DNA from: DASPOJ01 sp049790315
Lineage (GTDB): Bacteria; Acidobacteriota; Terriglobia; Acidiferrales; UBA7541
Direction: 5' to 3'
DNA length: 11,832 bases
Assembly (NCBI GenBank): GCA_049790315.1
Contig: JBAQYV010000238.1
Coordinates: 1 to 11,832, forward strand
Of this stretch, positions 1 through 7,258 are shown one piece after another. The position numbers and the translations under genes were made by a program. The stretch's first letter is position 1, and each line of letters opens with the position of its first letter. Under the pieces are notes generated by a model that made no database searches, was not told the DNA's origin, and saw only the letters and a program-made list of their open reading frames with translations.

Positions 1-28
1 TTTTGACCGGAATTAGATCTTCGGAGGG

Positions 29-41
29 GGAGCCGCGCTCC
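29..41 (-). terminator. Short inverted repeat just after the LysR gene, possible weak terminator
   Basis: GGAGC and GCTCC form a perfect 5-bp stem around a 3-nt loop. It begins 1-2 nt downstream of the LysR-gene stop codon on the minus strand. No U-tract follows it, so it is not a classical intrinsic terminator. It could be a small 3' hairpin or chance in GC-rich DNA. The remaining bases to the window edge hold nothing I can call. Confidence 0.22.
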
Positions 42-42
42 G

Positions 43-972
43 TTAGCGCCGCGCTTCGATCGGCTGAGCTTCGTGTTCCGCACTGGCAGGGGCCTTGCGA
101 TGCTCGCGCACAAGCGCGACGAACGATTGCGCCGCGCGTGGCAAGCTGCGATCGCGCCGATAAACCAAACCGAGCGTGCGCCACACGTCCACGCCCTCAA
201 GCGGAATCAACTTCGCCTCGCCGGATTTCACTTCGTCGCGCGCGAAGCTTTCACTGATAAACGAAATCCCCACATTGGCCACCACGAACCGCTTGATCAT
301 ACCGATGCTCGGCAATTCCATGGAAATGTGCAGGCGCGAGCGATGCGCTCGAAACAATTTGTCGAGAACCTGGCGGGTGTAACCGGTCTTCGGAAAAATC
401 AGCGGCTGCTCGGCCACGGTCGCGAGCGAAACCTTACTGAGTCCTGCGAGCGGGCTCTGCCGGCCGACCATCAGCATCATGCGATCCTTGAAAACTGGAT
501 GCACTTTCAAGTTCGGTGATTTCACCGGCAGCGTGACGATCCCCACGTCGATCGAGCCATCCTCAAGCCGCTGCAAAATTTTGTGGCTGAAATTGCGATA
601 CACGCTGACGTGGACCAGCGGATAGCGGCGCTGATATTCGGCGAAAATATCGGGCAGCACGTAAAGGCACGTCGCCTCGTTCGCGCCGAAGTAAAGCGGC
701 CCTTGCACCGTGGTGCCGCGATCGGCCACGGCTTGCAGCGATTCATCGCGCAGCCGCAGCAAGCGCGCCGCGTACTCGAAGAGCACCTCGCCCGCCGGCG
801 TAAGCTGTACGGATTTCGCCGAGCGATCCAGCAGCCGCGCGCCATAAGCTTGTTCGAGCTGCCGGATCTGCGCGCTCACCGCCGATTGCGAGCGAAAAAC
901 TTTCTGGCCGGCGCGAGAGAAGCTCCCGAGCTTGGCAACCTGAACGAACGTGGTCAGTTGATCGAAATCCAT
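43..972 (-). CDS. LysR-family transcriptional regulator
   Basis: This encodes a 309-aa LysR-type transcriptional regulator, the normal length for the family. Residues about 3-62 form the winged helix-turn-helix, with the typical run LGSFSRAGQKVFRSQSAVSAQI and then LTPAGEVLFEYA leading into the linker helix. Residues about 90-295 are the periplasmic-binding-protein-like effector domain, containing YVLPDIFAEYQRRYP and DVGIVTLPV. The protein should be cytoplasmic and bind DNA as a dimer or tetramer. The ATG at 972 is the natural start because the DNA-binding domain begins immediately. The gene lies 112 bp downstream of gltB on the same strand and has its own TATAAT box. The effector and target genes cannot be read from the sequence. 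A link to gltB or nitrogen control is only a positional guess, and its own target may lie beyond the left edge. The C-terminal 20 residues are charged and low in complexity. Confidence 0.93.
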   Translation of the reverse strand: MDFDQLTTFVQVAKLGSFSRAGQKVFRSQSAVSAQIRQLEQAYGARLLDRSAKSVQLTPAGEVLFEYAARLLRLRDESLQAVADRGTTVQGPLYFGANEATCLYVLPDIFAEYQRRYPLVHVSVYRNFSHKILQRLEDGSIDVGIVTLPVKSPNLKVHPVFKDRMMLMVGRQSPLAGLSKVSLATVAEQPLIFPKTGYTRQVLDKLFRAHRSRLHISMELPSIGMIKRFVVANVGISFISESFARDEVKSGEAKLIPLEGVDVWRTLGLVYRRDRSLPRAAQSFVALVREHRKAPASAEHEAQPIEARR

Positions 973-988
973 AGCGGACTCAGCCGCT
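973..988 (-). promoter_or_regulatory. Inverted repeat directly abutting the LysR gene start codon
   Basis: AGCGG and CCGCT form a 5-bp perfect stem with a 6-nt loop. The stem ends on the base before the ATG. It lies between the TATAAT box and the start codon, so the transcript would carry it at its 5' end. It could limit translation or act as an operator half-site pair. No Shine-Dalgarno sequence is visible in this leader. Confidence 0.35.
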
Positions 989-992
989 GCGC

Positions 993-998
993 ATTATA
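993..998 (-). promoter_or_regulatory. Consensus -10 box (TATAAT) of the LysR gene
   Basis: Read on the minus strand this is a perfect TATAAT, 20 nt before the ATG at 972. Transcription would start about 7 nt further on, leaving a leader of only about 13 nt. No good -35 hexamer stands 16-18 nt upstream, so activator dependence or a weak promoter is possible. The box suggests the regulator is transcribed separately from gltB. Confidence 0.5.
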
Positions 999-1084
999 CC
1001 GGATTTGGCAGGCGGCTGGCGCTTTGGGAGGGCGCAACTCGATTGGACTTGGGAGCGCGCGCGTGAGAGCTCGCCGGAGCTTCC

Positions 1085-4000
1085 TCAGTTACCAAGCGCG
1101 GATTGCGAAACTTGCGGCACTCGCCCAACCACGGATACAACTTTAGGATGGACCGCCATGCCGGCCAGAATTGGTTCCCAAGTGCGCTCGATCGAGCAAG
1201 GCAATTGCTTCGGCTGCACGCGCCAGAACGGCAGCGCCGCGCCGCGCAAAATCTGAGCGGCGCATGGACTCTGCGTCAGGCGAACGTGCTCGGCCAGCAC
1301 AGCGCGAAGATTCGCTTCTTCAATCGGCTCGAGCGGAACCAGCGTAACGAACTCGCGATTCAATTTGTTCTGCGCGTGTGCCGGCATCAGGTAAGCCAGG
1401 CCGCCCGTCATGCCGGACCCAAAATTCAGGCCCACCGAACCCAAGATGACAGCCACGCCAGAAGTCATGTATTCGCAGCCGTGCTGACCGACACCCTCAA
1501 TAACTGCCAGCGCGCCGCTATTGCGCACCGCGAACCGCTCGCCGCCGCGCCCCGCAACGAACAGGCGCCCGGCGGTCGCGCCATAAAGGCACGTATTACC
1601 CACCAGCACATCGCCGCGCCGCGCCGCCTGCGATCCAGAGTTCACCGCGATCACGCCGCCGCAAAGACCTTTGCCCACGTAATCGTTTGCCTCTCCGGTC
1701 AGACGCAGAGTCACGCCCGGCACCAGCCACGCGCCGAAACTTTGCCCCGCTGCGCCGCGAAATTCGTATTCGAGCGGCGTGGCATTCGTATCCACATCCA
1801 GATTGCCACGCTCGAGTTCGCCGCTCAAATGCGCGCCGATGCTGCGATCGGAATTTGAGATTGTCTGCGTTTCGCCAGTCGGCACAGCGAGCTTCGCCAA
1901 GCGATGCGCCAGATCGAGTCCGCGGGAAACTCTCGATGTCTTCTGCGCTTCCGCCAACGCTTCCGGCGGCGGCGCCAGGAAACCTTCCAGCCACGGCGCG
2001 TCCTGCTCCGACTTCGCGCGCAAGCGGCCTTCGGCTCCGACAAGTTCGTGCAGCGTGCGCGCACCCATGCGCGCCAGAATTGCGCGCACTTCTTCGGCCA
2101 GCGAGCGGAAGTACGCTATAACCATTTCAGGTTTGCCGTTGAATCGCGCGCGCAACGTCTCGTCCTGCGTGGCAATGCCCACCGGACACGTATTCAAGTG
2201 GCACTGACGCGCCATGATGCAACCGATGGCGAGCAGCGACGAAGTGCCGAATCCGTATTCGTCGGCGCCAAGCACCGCCGCGACCACAATATCGCGCGCA
2301 AATTTAAAGCCGCCATCAGTGCGCAGCGTGACGCGTGACCGCAGCCCCATGCGAATCAGCGTCTCGTGCGCGTCGTGCAGACCGATCTCCCACGGCAGCG
2401 CGGTATTCTTGATCGACGTCAACGGCGAAGAGCCCGTGCCGCCGCTGTGTCCGCTGATGGTAATCACGTCCGCGCCGGCCTTGGCCACGCCCGCGGCGAT
2501 CACGCCCACGCCCGCGCCCGAAACTAACTTCACACCCACGCGCGCGCGCGGATTCACAGCCTTGAGATCGTGAATCAATTGCGCCAAATCCTCGATGCTA
2601 TAAATGTCGTGATGCGGCGGCGGCGAAATCAGCGGCATGCCGGGCACGGCGTGCCGAATGCGCGCGATGTATTCGCTTACTTTTTTCGCGGGAAGCTGTC
2701 CGCCCTCGCCGGGCTTTGAGCCTTGCGCCATTTTTATTTCAAGCTCTTCCGCGTGAACCAGATATTCCGTGGTCACGCCGAATCGTCCGGACGCGACTTG
2801 CTTGATTTTGTTGGCCGCTTCGGGTTCGTTGCGATAGAGCTGATTGTCTTCGCCGCCCTCGCCGGTGTTGCTGCGCCCGCCAAGCGCATTCATGGCCAGA
2901 GCCAGGCTACGGTGCGCTTCCGGGCTCAGCGCACCGAGTGACATCGCCTGCGTGCTGAATCGCGCGAGGATCGCGTCCTGCGATTCGACTTCTTCAATTG
3001 CGATCGGCTGCGTGGGAACCAATTCGAGCATGTCGCGCACGGCGACGGGACTCTGCGCCGCGAGCGCCTCGAAAAATGCGTAGCTTTCTTCGGTGGGCTT
3101 TCGCACGTGCGCGTGCATGCGCCGCACAACATCCGGCGAAGTGCCGTGTAATTCGCCACCCTTGCGAAAGCGGTACAGGCCCGAATCCGACAAATCGTCG
3201 TGTTCGCCCGAATACGCCGCGCCATGCATCCACAAATATTCGCCCAGCAACCCGTCGAGCGTTTTCTGGCCCAGATAATCGGCCACGTCTTCAAAATATT
3301 CGGAGCAAATTTCTTCGCCCAGGCCAACGACTTCAAACAGCCGGCCATTGCGATAACTCGCGAGAGTTGAAACACCCATGCGCGCCAGAACTTTTCGCAT
3401 TCCGGCGTCCACGGCCGCGCGAACTTTCTCGGAACCACCCGGCGCGTCGGATTCCGCGAAGTGCAGCGCCAGATACGGATGGACGCAGCTCGCGCCGATG
3501 GCCAAGAGCATCGCGATGTGATGCGTATCAAATGCCTGGCCGGTTTCTACAACCAGCGGCACATCGCATAACCCCTCGCGCACCATCGATTTCCACGCCG
3601 CGGCGGCAGCCAGCAGCGCCGGCAGCGCGGCGCGATCCTCGCCCACACGCCGATCGCTGAGCAAAATCATGCGGGGCCGCTCGCCCACCAGCGGTTTGGC
3701 CGCGATCTCCGCCAGAGCCTGCCGCGCTCCTGAAATTCCTTCCGCTGCCGGAAACGTGAAATCGATCCGTTGCACACGCCCAAGAATTTTCGTCAGCTCT
3801 TCGAGTTGCTCCGGGCCGATCAAGGGCGAACGCAACACGGCATCGCCCAGGCGAATTTCAAGCGACATCACCTGCGTCTCGCGCAGCGGATCGATCGCCG
3901 GATTCGTAACTTGTGCGAAGCGTTGTTTGCAATAATCCCACAGCGTGCGATGGAGTCCGGAGAGAAACGCCGGCGGCGCATCGTCGCCCATGCTCCAATC

Positions 4001-5410
4001 GGCTTCTTTCCCCTTGGTGAGCGAGCCAAACAGCATGCGAAATTGGTCTTCGGTCCAGCCAAACGCGGCGGCGGCGCGCTTCGGCTCGCTTGGCGGATCG
4101 GCCGCGCGGGATATCGCCGGAGCAACGTGCCGCGCAACAGCCGGCTTCGTCTTCGACGAACGGCGCGCGACGCGGTCCACCACTTGACGCCAATTGCAGA
4201 ACAAACCGGCCGAAGGATTGACCAGTACCATTTCGCCCGGTCCCAGCCGATGCCGTTCGGCAATGCGCGATTCGTCCACGTCCACCAGGCCCGTCTCCGA
4301 ACCGACCACAACCAAGCCATCGCGCGTGCGCGTGTAGCGCAATGGACGCAGGCCATTGCGATCGAGCTTCGCGCCCACAAAAATCCCGTCGGTGAAAATC
4401 AGCGCGGCCGGGCCGTCCCACGGCTCGCCCTGCAGATAAAGCGCCTCAAGGCCGCGTTTCGCGGCTTCCGACAGCGTCGGATCTTTTTCAAATACGGGAG
4501 GCACCATCACCAGCATCGTATCTTCCGCTGATTGACCCTGCCGGATTCGCAGCTCGAAGCCATTATCGAAACTGGCGGAATCGCTCACGTTGTCTTCGAG
4601 CAGTCCGAACCATTCGCCCACGCCCAGCCGCTCGCGGATCTTTGCGCCGCGCGCGCGCAACCAGCGGCGATTGGAAACGATCGTGTTGATTTCGCCGTTG
4701 TGCGCCGTATAGCGAAACGGCTGCGCAAGTTGCCACGATGGCTTGGTGTTTGTCGAATAGCGCTGATGGAAAATCGAAAATGAAATCTCAAACGATTCGT
4801 CGCGCAGGTCCGCGTAGAATTTCGGCAACTGCCACGGCGTCAGCAAACCCTTGTAAACCACCATGCGCGAAGAGACCGAACAAAAGTACGTGCCTTTCGG
4901 CGACAGCAACTCCGCGCGTTTCCGCAGAGACGTCAAGCGCGCTTCAAAACGCGCCGCTCCCCGCGAAGCCCGCGAGGGAGCCACGAAAAATTGCCAGATG
5001 CGCGGCATGGTTGCCAACGCGCGCGGCCCAAGCGTCGAAGGATCGGTCGGGACGCGCCGCCAGCCCACCACGCGGATCTGTTCGGCGCGCGCCGCCACTT
5101 CTACCGCCGAGCGCACGCCCTGCTCCGACGCCGCCGGCACAAACACCATGCCCAAGCCAAAAAGATCCGGAAGCTTGATACCCTCGTGCTGAGCGGCCTT
5201 GCGTAGAAATTCTTCAGGGAGTGACGTCAACAGGCCCGCGCCATCGCCGCTCGCGCCATCGGCATCCACTCCGCCGCGGTGCGTCAGGCGTTCAAGCGCA
5301 GTAAGGGACATGCGCACGAGGTCGTGGCTGCCAGAGCCGCGCAGTTGCGCAAGTAACCCGGTCCCACAGGCATCATGGTCTGGGTGACCCCAATTCGGGT
5401 GAGGACACAT
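1085..5410 (-). CDS. gltB: Glutamate synthase (GOGAT) large subunit
   Basis: This is the 1441-aa large (alpha) subunit of glutamate synthase, which makes two glutamates from glutamine and 2-oxoglutarate in ammonium assimilation. An N-terminal class II glutamine amidotransferase domain (residues about 15-410) has the predicted nucleophile Cys15 in HDACGTG and the THRGG, DGAGLL, HQRYSTNT and AHNGEINT motifs. Maturation would remove the first 14 residues. A central linker domain (about 470-790) precedes the FMN-binding synthase barrel (about 800-1160). That barrel holds MSLGALSPEAH, GEGGED, GSKPGEGGQLP and ISGHSGGTGSSP. The 3Fe-4S ligands Cys1064, Cys1070 and Cys1075 have the family spacing C-x5-C-x4-C. 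A GXGXG beta-helix domain (about 1180-1400) closes the protein. It is slightly shorter than E. coli GltB (about 1486 aa). The ATG at 5410 is the only ATG, GTG or TTG start between the upstream in-frame stop and Cys15; its nearest GAGG lies 13 nt upstream. No gltD lies in the window, so the electron donor (NADPH via a distant GltD, or ferredoxin) is unresolved. Confidence 0.97.
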   Translation of the reverse strand: MCPHPNWGHPDHDACGTGLLAQLRGSGSHDLVRMSLTALERLTHRGGVDADGASGDGAGLLTSLPEEFLRKAAQHEGIKLPDLFGLGMVFVPAASEQGVRSAVEVAARAEQIRVVGWRRVPTDPSTLGPRALATMPRIWQFFVAPSRASRGAARFEARLTSLRKRAELLSPKGTYFCSVSSRMVVYKGLLTPWQLPKFYADLRDESFEISFSIFHQRYSTNTKPSWQLAQPFRYTAHNGEINTIVSNRRWLRARGAKIRERLGVGEWFGLLEDNVSDSASFDNGFELRIRQGQSAEDTMLVMVPPVFEKDPTLSEAAKRGLEALYLQGEPWDGPAALIFTDGIFVGAKLDRNGLRPLRYTRTRDGLVVVGSETGLVDVDESRIAERHRLGPGEMVLVNPSAGLFCNWRQVVDRVARRSSKTKPAVARHVAPAISRAADPPSEPKRAAAAFGWTEDQFRMLFGSLTKGKEADWSMGDDAPPAFLSGLHRTLWDYCKQRFAQVTNPAIDPLRETQVMSLEIRLGDAVLRSPLIGPEQLEELTKILGRVQRIDFTFPAAEGISGARQALAEIAAKPLVGERPRMILLSDRRVGEDRAALPALLAAAAAWKSMVREGLCDVPLVVETGQAFDTHHIAMLLAIGASCVHPYLALHFAESDAPGGSEKVRAAVDAGMRKVLARMGVSTLASYRNGRLFEVVGLGEEICSEYFEDVADYLGQKTLDGLLGEYLWMHGAAYSGEHDDLSDSGLYRFRKGGELHGTSPDVVRRMHAHVRKPTEESYAFFEALAAQSPVAVRDMLELVPTQPIAIEEVESQDAILARFSTQAMSLGALSPEAHRSLALAMNALGGRSNTGEGGEDNQLYRNEPEAANKIKQVASGRFGVTTEYLVHAEELEIKMAQGSKPGEGGQLPAKKVSEYIARIRHAVPGMPLISPPPHHDIYSIEDLAQLIHDLKAVNPRARVGVKLVSGAGVGVIAAGVAKAGADVITISGHSGGTGSSPLTSIKNTALPWEIGLHDAHETLIRMGLRSRVTLRTDGGFKFARDIVVAAVLGADEYGFGTSSLLAIGCIMARQCHLNTCPVGIATQDETLRARFNGKPEMVIAYFRSLAEEVRAILARMGARTLHELVGAEGRLRAKSEQDAPWLEGFLAPPPEALAEAQKTSRVSRGLDLAHRLAKLAVPTGETQTISNSDRSIGAHLSGELERGNLDVDTNATPLEYEFRGAAGQSFGAWLVPGVTLRLTGEANDYVGKGLCGGVIAVNSGSQAARRGDVLVGNTCLYGATAGRLFVAGRGGERFAVRNSGALAVIEGVGQHGCEYMTSGVAVILGSVGLNFGSGMTGGLAYLMPAHAQNKLNREFVTLVPLEPIEEANLRAVLAEHVRLTQSPCAAQILRGAALPFWRVQPKQLPCSIERTWEPILAGMAVHPKVVSVVGRVPQVSQSALGN

Positions 5411-5682
5411 CAGAATCTTAGTACCTCGGAACGGCCTAAAAAGTACAATCTAGAATTTCGATTTGAAGTATCTGTTTTTCCAAAACCAAAATTATTATAC
5501 CTTAAAACTCCTATTTACAATAGAATGCAAGCTGATTAGCGCACGCCAAATTGCCGGTCAACCTCACGACCGCCGCGGGCGCCACGTATCATGCAGTTGA
5601 AATCCGGCCCCAAAGTGCGATGTAAACACGACACTAACGAACCGCAGTGTACTGCGCTGGCACACGGCCAAGAACCACAACA
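5411..5682. other. AT-rich divergent intergenic region between gltB and the porin gene
   Basis: This 272-bp region separates two genes transcribed away from each other. Its left half (about 5411-5530) is strikingly AT-rich compared with the surrounding GC-rich genes, as expected for promoter DNA. A consensus minus-strand -10 box for gltB sits at 5494-5499. On the plus strand, TACAAT at 5516-5521 could serve the porin gene, but I see no matching -35. The right half returns to high GC and shows no ORF, tRNA or clear hairpin. Confidence 0.6.
5494..5499 (-). promoter_or_regulatory. Candidate -10 box (TATAAT) of gltB
   Basis: The minus strand reads GGTATAATAATT here, a perfect -10 hexamer in an AT-rich stretch about 84 nt upstream of the gltB start. 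The nearest -35-like hexamer (TTGTAA) gives only a 15-nt spacer, so the -35 is poor. An AT-rich flank could act as an UP element. Expected transcripts would have a 5' leader of roughly 75 nt. Confidence 0.5.
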
Positions 5683-7104
5683 ATGCTCTCTCGATCCTCG
5701 ATTTCGGTCGCCTTCCCGCAGATTCTCGCGACGATTCTCGCGTTTTTCCCCGGCGCTTTCTCCCCCATCGCCCGGGCACAGTCACCTGGCCCACCCGCCA
5801 CACCGCCCGACGCTTCATCCTCGCCAACACCTGTAACGCTGTTTCCGCATTCCGATTCCAGCCGATGGTGGATTTCTGGGCAAGCCAACATCGTCCTGCA
5901 ATGGCATCCCACATTCCCCGCCGCGTACAGCGGACCGAACAGTTTCGGTCCCAAAGCGCAGAGCGCCACATCGAAAGTCTATTCGCTTTACACAGGCTTC
6001 GAGCTAACGCACACCACCGAAGTTTTCCTGGACATCGAAAGCGCGGGCGGCCACGGATTGAGCGAAGCGCTGGGGCTCGCGGGCTTCACCAATCTCGACG
6101 TTGTGCGCAATCCCGCGCTTGGTCCCGCGCCGTACTTGGCGCGCGTGATGATTCGCCAAATTATCCCGCTCTCGAAGCAGCGCGTTCCCGCCGACCGCGA
6201 CTTTCTGCACCTTGCGACTTCTCTTCCGGTGCGGCGGCTGGAATTTCGCGTCGGAAAATTCGGCATCGTGGATTTCCTCGATGCAAATTCCGGCGGTACG
6301 GATAGCCATCTGCAATTCCTGAACTGGGTTGTGGACGACGACGGCGCTTACGACTATGCCGCCAACACGCGCGGCTATACCGACGGCGCGCTCGTCGAAT
6401 ACGACGATCACCGCTGGTCGATCCGCTTCGTCGAAGCGCTGATGCCCAAGGTCGCCAATGGCCTGAACCTCGATGCCAATCTCGCGCGCTCGCGCTCCGA
6501 AAATCTTGAACTCGAATACGGCGGCGGATTTCTGCATCACCGTGATGGCGCGATCCGCGTGTTGAGCTACGTGAACACCGCCGACATGGGAAATTATCGC
6601 GAGGCCATCGAGCAATACAACGCGCATGAAGTGAAGGCGCCGAACATCATCGCCACGCGCCAGGAGGGCCGCCAGAAATATGGCTTCGAGCTGAATCTCG
6701 AACAGGATCTGACCGCGCACTTCGGCGTTTTCAGCCGCCTCGGCTGGAGCGACGGCCGCAACGAATCTTTCGCCTACACCGAAGTGGACCGCACGGCTGA
6801 GGTCGGCGATTATTTTCGAGGCGATTGGTGGCACCGCGCGAACGATCGCGCCGGCACGGTCTTCGTGATCAATGGGATCGTGGGAGACCATCGCGTTTAT
6901 CTCGCCGATGGCGGCCTCGGTTTTCTGCTGGGCGATGGCGCGTTAACTTACGGCCAGGAAAAAATCTTCGAGGGCTATTACACACTGCACATGTGGCGCG
7001 GTTTATTCTCTTCCTTCGACGCGCAACACATCAACAATCCCGGCTACAACAAAGCACGCGGCCCTGTGTGGGTTCCCGGCCTTCGACTGCATGTAGATTT
7101 TTGA
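5683..7104 (+). CDS. OprB-like carbohydrate porin, outer-membrane beta-barrel
   Basis: This encodes a 473-aa predicted outer-membrane protein resembling the OprB-type carbohydrate-selective porin family. With the ATG at 5683, residues 1-32 form a signal peptide with a hydrophobic core (ILATILAFF) and a probable cleavage site after ARA, followed by Gln33. A Pro/Ser-rich linker (about 34-50) precedes the barrel. The barrel shows alternating aromatic and polar strands and family-like segments such as YSGPNSFGPKAQ, GLSEALGLAGFTNLD and ARVMIRQIIPLS. The protein ends RLHVDF; the terminal Phe is the usual Bam-recognition residue of outer-membrane barrels. A GTG at 5647 would add 12 residues before the signal peptide and is less likely. 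No clear Shine-Dalgarno precedes either start. The substrate cannot be named. The gene stands alone, divergent from gltB and convergent with the tRNA. Confidence 0.8.
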   Translation: MLSRSSISVAFPQILATILAFFPGAFSPIARAQSPGPPATPPDASSSPTPVTLFPHSDSSRWWISGQANIVLQWHPTFPAAYSGPNSFGPKAQSATSKVYSLYTGFELTHTTEVFLDIESAGGHGLSEALGLAGFTNLDVVRNPALGPAPYLARVMIRQIIPLSKQRVPADRDFLHLATSLPVRRLEFRVGKFGIVDFLDANSGGTDSHLQFLNWVVDDDGAYDYAANTRGYTDGALVEYDDHRWSIRFVEALMPKVANGLNLDANLARSRSENLELEYGGGFLHHRDGAIRVLSYVNTADMGNYREAIEQYNAHEVKAPNIIATRQEGRQKYGFELNLEQDLTAHFGVFSRLGWSDGRNESFAYTEVDRTAEVGDYFRGDWWHRANDRAGTVFVINGIVGDHRVYLADGGLGFLLGDGALTYGQEKIFEGYYTLHMWRGLFSSFDAQHINNPGYNKARGPVWVPGLRLHVDF

Positions 7105-7132
7105 GGAACGCCGCCACGCAGACGGAAACAGA

Positions 7133-7209
7133 TGGCGGGGCTGGCCGGAGTTGAACCGGCGACCTAGAGTTTAGGAAACTCTCGCTCTATCCATCTGAGC
7201 TACAGCCCC
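7133..7209 (-). tRNA. tRNA-Arg with anticodon CCU
   Basis: The minus strand folds into a full cloverleaf. The acceptor stem is GGGGCUG paired with CAGCCCC, and the discriminator base is G. The D-stem is GCUC/GAGC with loop AGAUGGAUA. The anticodon stem is AGAGU/ACUCU with loop UUCCUAA, giving anticodon CCU at 7173-7175. The variable loop has 5 nt, and the T-arm is GCCGG/CCGGC with loop UUCAACU. The 3' CCA is encoded (7133-7135). It decodes the codon AGG as arginine. It lies 49 bp downstream of bioA on the same strand, and its 3' end is 28 bp from the stop of the convergent porin gene. Confidence 0.97.
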
Positions 7210-7219
7210 GAGTTCTTTC

Positions 7220-7225
7220 ATTCTA
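7220..7225 (-). promoter_or_regulatory. Candidate -10 box (TAGAAT) for the tRNA-Arg gene
   Basis: The minus strand reads TAGAAT ending 10 nt before the tRNA 5' end, the right distance for a promoter giving a very short 5' leader. The -35 region has no good match. The tRNA may therefore use this weak promoter, read-through from the bio operon, or both. Confidence 0.35.
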
Positions 7226-7258
7226 CCCGAAATTCCTGCGCATACTCCGCGCAGCCTG

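Noticed and set aside
1068..1081. AGCTC/GAGCT hairpin just after the gltB stop as an intrinsic terminator
   Set aside because: The stem is only 5 bp and no T-run follows. It is as likely chance in GC-rich DNA.
1103..1858. A 251-codon plus-strand open frame opposite gltB, and several similar frames opposite the rest of gltB
   Set aside because: They lie wholly antisense to a clearly conserved gene. Their translations are Arg/Ala-rich with no recognisable domain, as expected of shadow frames in GC-rich DNA.
2537..2552. A run of alternating CG within gltB as a simple repeat or Z-DNA element
   Set aside because: It is a short run that encodes conserved-frame residues (Arg-Ala-Arg) of gltB and is explained by GC-rich codon use.
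5647..5682. GTG start giving the porin 12 extra N-terminal residues
   Set aside because: The extension would precede an otherwise well-formed signal peptide and has no Shine-Dalgarno. The ATG at 5683 gives a standard signal peptide.
6004..6891. A 295-codon minus-strand frame opposite the porin gene
   Set aside because: The plus-strand frame has a signal peptide, barrel-like pattern and terminal Phe. The antisense frame has no such features.
7111..7138. CCGCCA...TGGCGG inverted repeat between the porin gene and the tRNA as a terminator
   Set aside because: The loop is 16 nt, the right arm overlaps the tRNA CCA end and acceptor stem, and there is no T-tract.
7133..7209. The tRNA-Arg gene as an integration (att) site for a mobile element
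   Set aside because: No integrase, no repeated tRNA 3' fragment and no foreign-looking island was seen on either side within the window.
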